A stretch of DNA of 6,280 bases from Cellvibrionales bacterium UBA5860 (GCA_002431545.1 DJFY01000057.1:33782-40061); one strand, 5' to 3'. Shown: positions 1 through 4,733, counted from the first letter of the stretch. The notes: generated by a model not told the origin, from the sequence alone. Made by a program: numbers and translations.

Positions 1-8
1 ATCCGAGT

Positions 9-66
9 CGCCGGATCTCTTGCCCGGCGCGTCCCGTGTACCCTCGCACTTCGCGAAGCCTTCGCG
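9..66. other. Two GC-rich inverted repeats downstream of tRNA-Arg
   Basis: CGCCGG (9-14) pairs with CCGGCG (24-29) across a 9-nt loop. CGCGAA (52-57) pairs with TTCGCG (61-66) across a 3-nt loop. Both lie within about 80 nt downstream of the CCA end of the minus-strand tRNA-Arg, so they would be in the trailing part of the tRNA transcript. Neither is followed by a U-run on the minus strand, so they are not typical intrinsic terminators. They may be processing or stabilising hairpins, or tRNA-cluster spacer structure. Confidence 0.4.
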
Positions 67-88
67 GGCGATAGAAACGCCCCAAGTC

Positions 89-165
<77 letters not shown>

Positions 166-218
166 AAACTGAGTCAACTCCGAAGGGCTTATTACTCGTC
201 GACAAAGGATCTCAGACA

Positions 219-269
219 ATGTCTAACCTCGGACCATGTCTAACCTTGCACCACGTCGAACCTTCGACT
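219..269. repeat. Three tandem copies of a 17-bp repeat in the tRNA spacer
   Basis: Units at 219-235, 236-252 and 253-269 are ATGTCTAACCTCGGACC, ATGTCTAACCTTGCACC and ACGTCGAACCTTCGACT. The first two differ at two positions, and the third is more diverged. A degenerate fourth copy may begin at 270 (ACATC-AACC). The array sits between the two tRNA genes and would be transcribed as part of the tRNA precursor if they share a promoter. Its function is unknown. Confidence 0.75.
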
Positions 270-286
270 ACATCAACCGCTTTCAA

Positions 287-344
287 CCACACCGCTGTGG
301 GCGATATCGCGCCGAAACAGCCTTAACGCGGCTGGCAACCAGCC
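287..344. other. Small hairpins in the spacer between the tRNA genes
   Basis: Three short symmetric elements follow the 3' end of tRNA-Pro in transcription order. GGCTGG/CCAGCC with a 3-nt loop lies at 330-344. The perfect palindrome GCGATATCGC lies at 301-310. CCACA/TGTGG with a 4-nt loop lies at 287-300. None is followed by a U-run on the minus strand. They could mark RNase processing sites between the two tRNAs, which is inference only. Confidence 0.4.
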
Positions 345-372
345 TGCGGTTACCCTTCGGACATCGACAATC

Positions 373-449
373 TGGTCGGGGAAGAGGGATTCGAACCCCC
401 GACATCCTGCTCCCAAAGCAGGCGCGCTACCAGACTGCGCTATTCCCCG
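373..449 (-). tRNA. tRNA-Pro (anticodon TGG)
   Basis: A complete 77-nt tRNA reads on the minus strand from 449 to 373, with encoded CCA (TGG at 373-375 on the plus strand). The acceptor stem CGGGGAA/TTCCCCG is perfectly paired, and the C1-G72 end pair with discriminator A is usual for bacterial tRNA-Pro. The anticodon arm is CCTGC/GCAGG with loop TTTGGGA, giving anticodon TGG, which reads CCA and, with wobble modification, other proline codons. It is the first gene of the minus-strand transcript and starts about 20 nt after the predicted transcription start. Confidence 0.97.
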
Positions 450-475
450 AAAACCTGTGTCTCAGAAAGGCGCGC

Positions 476-504
476 ATCATACCGCTCGTCTACAAGGCGG
501 TCAA
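476..504 (-). promoter_or_regulatory. Sigma70-type promoter of the tRNA-Pro/tRNA-Arg transcript
   Basis: On the minus strand, -35 TTGACC (plus-strand 499-504) and -10 TATGAT (476-481) are separated by exactly 17 bp. Each matches consensus at five of six positions. The -10 is followed by GCGCGCC, a GC-rich discriminator typical of stable-RNA promoters under stringent (ppGpp/DksA) control. Initiation would fall near 469, about 20 nt before the tRNA-Pro 5' end. Confidence 0.8.
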
Positions 505-532
505 TTTTACGCCCTGCCCGGAGACGCTTCTC

Positions 533-583
533 TTGACATTCGGCTCGTGCGAAAATTGTCGATTGTACTTCCGGTAATATTAG
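533..583 (+). promoter_or_regulatory. Candidate promoter elements of folD (weak)
   Basis: A perfect -35-like TTGACA lies at 533-538, but the hexamer 17 bp downstream (TTGTCG, 556-561) is a poor -10. A better -10-like TAATAT lies at 575-580 with no good -35 at the right distance. If the latter is used, transcription would start near 587, only about 9 nt before the folD ATG. That would fit the lack of a recognisable Shine-Dalgarno sequence there. Neither pairing is convincing. Confidence 0.25.
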
Positions 584-595
584 TCGCCAATACAT

Positions 596-1447
596 ATGAC
601 AGCAGTAATTCTAGACGGAAAATCCCTCGCGCAGCGCAGTGAAGAAGACATTCGGCAGCGCGTCCAGGCGTTGAAAGACAGGAATCAAGATAAAGCGCCG
701 ATTCTTGCAACAATTCTCGTCGGCGACGATCCGGCATCGGCAACTTATGTCCGCATGAAACAAAACGCCTGCGCACGCGTCGGTATGGCGTCTATTGCCG
801 TCGAGCTACCCAGCACTACGACCACGCAAACGCTGCTGGCAAAAATCGAGGAACTCAATGCAGACCCAGACTGCCACGGTATTTTGCTGCAGCACCCTGT
901 CCCCGAGCAGATCGATGAGCGCGCCTGCTTTGACGCCATTCACTTGAATAAAGACGTCGACGGCGTCACCTGCCACGGCTTTGGCCGCATGGCAATGGGC
1001 GAAGCCGCCTACGGTTCGGCGACACCCGCAGGGATCATAAGACTCATCGAAGCCTACGATATTGCTGTTGAAGGCAAGCGCGCAGTGATCGTCGGACGCA
1101 GCCCGATATTGGGTAAGCCGATGGCCATGATGCTGCTCAACAAAAACGCCACAGTGACCATTTGCCATTCGAGAACGCAGAAACTTCCCGATATCGTCCG
1201 GGAAGCTGACATCATTGTCGGCGCAGTCGGCCAACCTGAATTTATCAAAGGCGACTGGATTCGCGACGGCGCTGTCGTCATCGACGCCGGTTACCATCCG
1301 GGCGGTATCGGGGATATAGAGCTGTCGGCCATTGCGGATCGCGCCAGCGCATACACTCCCGTACCTGGCGGCGTAGGCCCGATGACGATCAACACGTTGA
1401 TCCTGCAAACCCTGCTTGCCGCGGAGGCCGCGCAAAAAGCGGATTAA
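596..1447 (+). CDS. folD: FolD: methylene-THF dehydrogenase / methenyl-THF cyclohydrolase
   Basis: Bifunctional cytoplasmic enzyme of one-carbon metabolism. It oxidises 5,10-methylene-tetrahydrofolate with NADP+ and hydrolyses the methenyl product to 10-formyl-THF, the formyl donor for purines and fMet-tRNA. Its 283 residues match the family length. The N-terminal substrate domain has Y51 and K55 in YVRMK (catalytic Tyr-x-x-x-Lys), Q99 in LLQHPVP and D122 in KDVDG. The nucleotide domain has VGRSPILGKP at 166-175, and the signature PVPGGVGPMT spans 255-264. GILLQHPVP and GRSPILG differ from the common GILVQLPLP and GRSxIVG, pointing to a less usual FolD branch. The ATG at 596 is the only plausible start, and no clear Shine-Dalgarno precedes it. 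The gene is divergent from the tRNA genes. Identification is firm; branch membership is inference. Confidence 0.96.
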   Translation: MTAVILDGKSLAQRSEEDIRQRVQALKDRNQDKAPILATILVGDDPASATYVRMKQNACARVGMASIAVELPSTTTTQTLLAKIEELNADPDCHGILLQHPVPEQIDERACFDAIHLNKDVDGVTCHGFGRMAMGEAAYGSATPAGIIRLIEAYDIAVEGKRAVIVGRSPILGKPMAMMLLNKNATVTICHSRTQKLPDIVREADIIVGAVGQPEFIKGDWIRDGAVVIDAGYHPGGIGDIELSAIADRASAYTPVPGGVGPMTINTLILQTLLAAEAAQKAD

Positions 1448-1476
1448 GACGCAATCACCGCGAATCCACGTATTAT
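1446..1476 (+). promoter_or_regulatory. Possible promoter between folD and the GTP cyclohydrolase II gene
   Basis: TATTAT at 1471-1476 matches the -10 consensus at five of six positions. The best -35 candidate is AAGACG at 1446-1451, with a long 19-bp spacer and only three matching bases. The 59-bp gap shows no terminator, so read-through from folD is equally possible. Confidence 0.25.
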
Positions 1477-1506
1477 TACGCTTTACCAGTCCTGGAACCT
1501 ATTACC

Positions 1507-2298
1507 GTGTTTAGTTATGTAGACAAATCCGTTCGGGAACTGCTGATCAAAAACCATCAACTGGTCGATCTTGATAAATCGGGCCGGGAAATCAGCGGTG
1601 GGGCCGCGCCATTTATATCCATTCTCGGACCCGTCACCATTCCTCGACTGATAGACGGAGAAGAAGTCCCCCTGGAGTGGTATCCCTTCGTACGCCGTGT
1701 CGAACTGACTCACGTCCTGGAAGCAGCCAACGAGGTGCGCGGTGGCCAAAGCGAAGCCTTTCGAGAGCTGTTGCAAACCAACATGTCGGTCAACTCGGTG
1801 TTCGCCCTGCCCGGCTTTCGCGATACGGTCGAGCCGCTGGTGCGCATCCACTCCTGCTGTTTGACTGGAGATATCTTTGGCTCCATGCGCTGTGACTGCG
1901 GGCCGCAGCTGGATGCCGCTTTTCGCCTGATGAAACGGGAAGGCGGCGGCGCGGTGGTTTACATGTCAGGACACGAAGGCAGGGGTATTGGCCTGTGGGC
2001 CAAGGCCATCACTTATCTGTTGCAGGATGCCGGCCAGGACACTTACGAGGCCAATGTATCTTTGGGCTTGCCGGAAGATTCCCGGGATTTTTCCGACGCC
2101 GCCACGGTCCTGCGCTACCTGCTCAAGGACGGCCCGATTCGCTTGCTGTCAAACAATCCGCAAAAACGCGAGCACCTGGAAGAAAACGGCCAGGCTATTT
2201 CGGAGGTGGTATCGCTGATAACCGGAGTCACCGACTACAATATTCGGTACATTCGCTCCAAACGCAGCAAGGGCCATATCCTGCCGGAAGATCTATAG
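1507..2298 (+). CDS. GTP cyclohydrolase II family protein, long divergent form
   Basis: GTP cyclohydrolase II (RibA) opens the imidazole ring of GTP, releasing formate and pyrophosphate, as the first step of riboflavin synthesis. The zinc site is intact: C118, C129 and C131 in CLTGD-x6-RCDC. Also present are HEGRGIGL (156-163), Y170 matching catalytic Tyr105 of E. coli RibA, D191/R193 in LPEDSRDF and SNNPQK (215-220). The 263 residues exceed the roughly 196 of E. coli RibA because the first zinc cysteine comes about 64 residues later. The N-terminal half has an extra segment rich in helix-type residues near 66-92. C117 replaces the Glu of the common HSECLTGD. There is no fused RibB domain. 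The start is GTG, with GGAA at 1494-1497 as a weak ribosome binding site. Catalysis looks likely, but a paralogue with a different final product or role is possible, so I give no gene symbol. Confidence 0.85.
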   Translation: MFSYVDKSVRELLIKNHQLVDLDKSGREISGGAAPFISILGPVTIPRLIDGEEVPLEWYPFVRRVELTHVLEAANEVRGGQSEAFRELLQTNMSVNSVFALPGFRDTVEPLVRIHSCCLTGDIFGSMRCDCGPQLDAAFRLMKREGGGAVVYMSGHEGRGIGLWAKAITYLLQDAGQDTYEANVSLGLPEDSRDFSDAATVLRYLLKDGPIRLLSNNPQKREHLEENGQAISEVVSLITGVTDYNIRYIRSKRSKGHILPEDL

Positions 2299-2355
2299 CC
2301 ACGGGAACAACCCGCGTCCTCCAGTACTTACGACTCCAGAGGCCCGTCAGTCAGC

Positions 2356-3093
2356 GTGAACAACGACCCCGCGCAACGTCTGGTTGCTCATCGAGGTTAT
2401 CGACGGCGTTATCCGGAGAACACCTTACTCGCCCACCAACAGGCGATTGCCGCCGGCGCGCGATATATCGAAACCGACATCTTGCTCAGTGCCGACCTGC
2501 AACCGGTGCTGTATCACGACGACACGCTTAACCGCGTCAGCGGGCGGCGCGGCCGGATTTTCGATTTCTCCCTTGAGCAACTGAAAAAAATACCCGCACA
2601 CGAACCCGCGCGGTTGGGCGAGCGTTTTCAGGACGAACGTATCGCGCCGCTGTCGGCGCTGGTCACGCTACTGGAGGCGGCGCCCGAAATCACCGCATTT
2701 ATTGAAATCAAGGAAGAAGCTATCGCGTTTGCCGGCAAAGAACGCTGCTACGCCGCTGTTGCCGCTGTACTGGAGCCGGTGGCGAATCAATGCGTCATGA
2801 TCAGCTTTGATTTCGAGTTTATGCTCTATGCTCGCAGACAAGGATGGCAACGGTGCGGTGTCGTTCTGAACCACTGGCGCGATTTGGAGCAGCCTGGCGT
2901 GATCGCCACGAAACCCGAGGTTATCTTTTGTAACTGGCGAAAAATTCCAAGAAACGCGAATTTCGACTCAATTCCAGGGCAACTTGTTGTTTATGAAATA
3001 GCCCGCGCCAATCACGCGCGAAAGTGGTTACAGCGCGGTGCTGGCATGGTCGAGACTTTCGATATCGGGAACATGCTAAAGAAACTCACCTAG
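2356..3093 (+). CDS. Glycerophosphodiester phosphodiesterase (GDPD family)
   Basis: Hydrolyses glycerophosphodiesters, the deacylated phospholipid headgroups, to glycerol 3-phosphate and an alcohol, using a divalent metal on a TIM barrel. The 245 residues show the GDPD signatures: AHRG at 11-14 with catalytic H12 and R13, PENT at 20-23, metal-binding E39 and D41 in ETDI, the second catalytic H54 in HDDTLNR, and FIEIK with E117 as a further metal ligand. SFDFEF near 149 is also typical. There is no signal peptide or membrane segment, so it should act in the cytoplasm, like UgpQ. Near the C-terminus, VETFDI (233-238) stands where many members have a TDxP motif. The start is GTG, the only candidate in frame, with a poorly placed AGAGG about 13 nt upstream. 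It lies 57 bp after the cyclohydrolase gene with no terminator seen, so co-transcription is possible. Confidence 0.93.
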   Translation: MNNDPAQRLVAHRGYRRRYPENTLLAHQQAIAAGARYIETDILLSADLQPVLYHDDTLNRVSGRRGRIFDFSLEQLKKIPAHEPARLGERFQDERIAPLSALVTLLEAAPEITAFIEIKEEAIAFAGKERCYAAVAAVLEPVANQCVMISFDFEFMLYARRQGWQRCGVVLNHWRDLEQPGVIATKPEVIFCNWRKIPRNANFDSIPGQLVVYEIARANHARKWLQRGAGMVETFDIGNMLKKLT

Positions 3094-3140
3094 CACCAAC
3101 AATACCCATAAACAGATAGATAAAACCTGCTATCGATTCC

Positions 3141-3154
3141 GGTACTAGGTACTA
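3141..3154. repeat. Tandem 7-bp repeat GGTACTA
   Basis: Two adjacent perfect copies of GGTACTA (3141-3147, 3148-3154) lie in the spacer after the phosphodiesterase gene. The function is unknown and they may be chance. Confidence 0.5.
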
Positions 3155-3202
3155 AATAGACCTGTTTGAACTATCTGCCACGATCCGCTTCGCACCGACC
3201 GA

Positions 3203-3230
3203 TTGATTCCTATCAACTCACTGTGTTGAT
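3203..3230. promoter_or_regulatory. Dyad-symmetric cluster of TTGAT/ATCAA half-sites
   Basis: ATCAAC (3212-3217) and GTTGAT (3225-3230) form an imperfect 19-bp palindrome, ATCAACtCAcTGtGTTGAT. A third half-site, TTGAT at 3203-3207, pairs with the same ATCAA across 4 nt. The cluster lies about 45 bp before the small membrane-protein gene and just before a -10-like TAGACT (3239-3244). It could be a repressor or activator site, or two mutually exclusive hairpins. No regulator is identified. Confidence 0.35.
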
Positions 3231-3262
3231 CGCGACGCTAGACTGCGTACAAGGCCAAGTCT

Positions 3263-3268
3263 AAAGGA
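3263..3268 (+). promoter_or_regulatory. Shine-Dalgarno site of the small membrane-protein gene
   Basis: AAAGGA ends 7 nt before the ATG at 3276. This good match at ideal spacing is the main reason to believe the very short reading frame is translated. Confidence 0.7.
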
Positions 3269-3275
3269 TAGCTCT

Positions 3276-3389
3276 ATGACTGAGGAAATTTCTGACAAAC
3301 AGACGTGGACACGCATTGCGATTTCTATCGGCACCCTGGTGGTAGTCATGCTAATCGCGATAACCGTGTCCAATATACTAGGCGGCTAA
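3276..3389 (+). CDS. Small single-span membrane protein (37 aa), unknown function
   Basis: An ATG-started frame of 37 codons ending in TAA. A charged N-terminal dozen residues (MTEEISDKQTWTR) is followed by one hydrophobic stretch of about 21 residues (14-34: IAISIGTLVVVMLIAITVSNI) and a Gly-Gly end. This is the layout of a single-pass inner-membrane microprotein. Counting charges (E3, E4, D7 against K8, R13) does not settle topology, though R13 next to the span would favour a cytoplasmic N-terminus. There is no lipobox and no cleavable-signal pattern. AAAGGA precedes the start at good spacing. It stands alone between the phosphodiesterase and aldolase-family genes, with 182 and 133 bp of flanking spacer. 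I do not recognise the family. Such proteins often act as accessory subunits of membrane complexes, but nothing here names a partner. Confidence 0.7.
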   Translation: MTEEISDKQTWTRIAISIGTLVVVMLIAITVSNILGG

Positions 3390-3477
3390 ACACCAAGTTC
3401 TTTTTTGGGAATAGCTTTCTTTGACGATACAACGTTTTTAAGCGCTACTTACAGGGTAACGCAGGCGGGCAAGCGCC

Positions 3478-3501
3478 TGGATTTGTGCTAGTCTGAATCC
3501 A
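3478..3501. promoter_or_regulatory. Operator-like inverted repeat over a -10-like element
   Basis: TGGATT (3478-3483) and AATCCA (3496-3501) form a perfect 6-bp inverted repeat with a 12-bp spacer. The spacer contains TGCTAGTCT, an extended -10-like element (TGn then TAGTCT, 3489-3494). The site lies 21 bp upstream of the aldolase-family start codon. A repressor bound here would block that promoter. Transcribed from further upstream, it would form a hairpin. An outer GCGGGC/GCCCGC pair (3465-3470, 3503-3508) extends the symmetry. Confidence 0.4.
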
Positions 3502-3522
3502 AGCCCGCATCAGGAAGCACCG

Positions 3523-4326
3523 ATGAACGCGCACGCTCAGCAACCTGCCTACAACGTCGTCAAATCCTCCTCCGCTGGCGCGATGCAGCCGCAAACATTT
3601 GACTCGCCCGAAGAAGAGCGGCTCTATCGAAAGCAAAGGCTGACCGCCGCCTTCAGGCTCTTCGGCAAGTTTGGTTTCGATGAAGGCGCAGCCGGTCATA
3701 TCACGGTGCGCGATCCCGAATACCCGGATCACTTCTGGGTAAACCCCTTTGGGATTTCTTTTAAACAGATCACCACATCGCAATTGCTGCGGGTCGACAG
3801 CAAGGGCGATATCGTGGAAGGCCAAGGCCTGTTAAATGGTGCGGCTTTCGCTATCCACAGTAAGCTCCACGAGGCGCGACCGGATGTCATGGCGGCCGCC
3901 CACGCCCACTCGGTTTATGGCAAGAGCTGGTCCTCCCTGGGACGCAAGCTCGACCCCCTGACTCAAGACGCCTGCGCTTTCTATGATGACCACGGCCTGT
4001 TTGACGATTTTACCGGGGTCGTACTCGACGAACGCGAAGGCGAACGCATTGCGCAAGCGCTGGGTGACAACAAGGCCTGTGTGTTGCAGAACCATGGCTT
4101 ACTGACCGTGGGCGGCTCGGTAGACAGCGCAACCTGGTGGTTTATCACAATGGAACGAACCTGCCAGGCACAACTGCTTGCCGAAGCCGCCGGAAAGCCC
4201 AGATTAATCCGTCCCGATATCGCCAGAATCACCTACGATTCAGTGGGCACCGAACAGGCGGGCTGGTTCAGCTTTCAGCCGCTGTTTAACGTGATTGTTG
4301 CCGAACAACCGGATATGTTTGACTAG
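3523..4326 (+). CDS. Class II aldolase/adducin family protein
   Basis: Members bind a zinc-type metal and cleave or epimerise sugar phosphates (FucA, AraD), though many have other or no catalytic roles. The 267 residues show GHITVRD at 58-64 (in place of the usual GNIS-type motif), FWVNPFGISF at 71-80, metal-binding H127 and H129 in AHAHS, and H191 in QNHGLLTVG. Aligned by eye to E. coli fuculose-phosphate aldolase from memory, catalytic Glu73 falls on A108 (GAAFAIHS), so classical aldol chemistry is doubtful. The sequence is closer in style to the adducin-head/Mug14-like branch than to FucA. No signal peptide is seen, so it is cytoplasmic. AGGAA at 3512-3516, 6 nt before the ATG, supports this start. 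It appears to be a single-gene unit, with an operator-like dyad upstream and a weak terminator downstream. The substrate cannot be read from the context. Confidence 0.9.
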   Translation: MNAHAQQPAYNVVKSSSAGAMQPQTFDSPEEERLYRKQRLTAAFRLFGKFGFDEGAAGHITVRDPEYPDHFWVNPFGISFKQITTSQLLRVDSKGDIVEGQGLLNGAAFAIHSKLHEARPDVMAAAHAHSVYGKSWSSLGRKLDPLTQDACAFYDDHGLFDDFTGVVLDEREGERIAQALGDNKACVLQNHGLLTVGGSVDSATWWFITMERTCQAQLLAEAAGKPRLIRPDIARITYDSVGTEQAGWFSFQPLFNVIVAEQPDMFD

Positions 4327-4331
4327 ATCTC

Positions 4332-4370
4332 ACCGCAAAATGGTTGGCCTTTATTCGTTTCGGTTTTTTT
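4332..4370 (+). terminator. Weak intrinsic terminator after the aldolase-family gene
   Basis: ACCG-c-AAA (4332-4339) can pair with TTTCGGT (4358-4364), with one bulged C and an 18-nt loop. Six more T residues follow directly (4365-4370). It starts 6 bp after the stop codon, which is the right place, but the stem is short and AT-rich at the loop end. Confidence 0.45.
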
Positions 4371-4536
4371 CAGATCGCACTGTTTCGGGGTGCGCTGTTG
4401 CAAGGCGCGTAACACCAGCGTTTGCACGTCTTGTCTTTCAGGTCTCGTAACCACCCAGTATCTCCGTGCGACCCATCATTCAACTCTCTTAACACCAGGC
4501 CGAGACATATCTAACTTCCTGCCATTAATCGCTTGA

Positions 4537-4587
4537 TTTCGCCCGCTGGGCGAAAGCCATCGAACCGGTTTCACGTTTTTCTTTTTT
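4537..4587 (+). other. Perfect hairpin overlapping a second terminator-like stem
   Basis: TTTCGCCC (4537-4544) and GGGCGAAA (4548-4555) make a perfect 8-bp stem with a 3-nt loop and no adjacent U-run. The last four bases of that stem, GAAA, can instead start a second stem, GAAA-g-CC (4552-4558) with GGTTTC (4567-4572). This is followed after ACG by TTTTTCTTTTTT (4576-4587). The two stems exclude each other, as in an attenuator. Alternatively this is just a strong hairpin followed by a T-rich tract. Confidence 0.4.
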
Positions 4588-4638
4588 GCCGCTGTTATCC
4601 CTTATATCCGCATCGTAAGGTCGCCCGCTGCAGGCAGA

Positions 4639-4668
4639 TTGGCATTCGATACCTATAACCCCTAAAAG
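4639..4668 (+). promoter_or_regulatory. Candidate promoter of the beta-helix protein gene
   Basis: TTGGCA (4639-4644, five of six to the -35 consensus) and TAAAAG (4663-4668, four of six to the -10) are 18 bp apart. A closer -10 match, TATAAC (4654-4659), lacks a -35 at the right distance. Initiation from the first pair would give a leader of roughly 60 nt. Confidence 0.25.
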
Positions 4669-4685
4669 CCAGCCCCTAAAAGCCA
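4659..4685. repeat. Two direct copies of CCCCTAAAAGCCA
   Basis: Perfect 13-bp copies at 4659-4671 and 4673-4685, separated by one G, give a 14-bp period. They overlap the candidate promoter of the downstream gene and could be paired binding sites for a regulator on nearly the same face of the helix, or a recent small duplication. Confidence 0.6.
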
Positions 4686-4733
4686 CTTTCGAGATAAAGG
4701 CGAGTTTCAACTCACCACAAGGATCAACGAAAC

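Larger units (their letters stand above)
4371..4733. other. Long intergenic stretch without a convincing gene
   Basis: About 360 bp between the terminator and the secreted-protein gene. Frames here are short, lack ribosome binding sites and have no recognisable product. The stretch holds two copies of TAACACCAG (4410-4418, 4490-4498), the hairpin complex at 4537-4587, the 14-bp direct repeat at 4659-4685 and possible promoter elements of the downstream gene. Its length suggests a long regulated leader or promoter region, or an unrecognised small RNA. Confidence 0.5.

Noticed and set aside
236..577. 113-codon plus-strand frame crossing the tRNA region
   Set aside because: It runs through the antisense of tRNA-Pro and the spacer repeats, has no ribosome binding site and gives no recognisable protein.
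806..1435. 209-codon minus-strand frame
   Set aside because: It lies wholly antisense to folD, whose motifs and catalytic residues are clear. A shadow frame.
1995..2531. 178-codon plus-strand frame
   Set aside because: It overlaps the end of the cyclohydrolase gene and the start of the phosphodiesterase gene out of frame. The composition is Arg/Pro-rich in the manner of a shadow frame.
3112..3177. CAGATAG/CTATCTG inverted repeat after the phosphodiesterase gene
   Set aside because: The arms are about 50 bp apart with no U-run and little intervening pairing, so neither a terminator nor an operator can be argued.
3445..3825. 126-codon minus-strand frame
   Set aside because: Antisense to the start of the aldolase-family gene, which has clear family motifs and a good ribosome binding site.
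4340..4450. 36-codon plus-strand frame after the aldolase-family gene
   Set aside because: It has no ribosome binding site, starts inside the terminator-like stem and has no feature of a real small protein.
4525..4710. 61-codon minus-strand frame with a hydrophobic start and Cys residues
   Set aside because: It needs a TTG start, its apparent hydrophobic start is made by the 14-bp repeat, and its end runs through the 8-bp hairpin. Lipoprotein-like features are not convincing.
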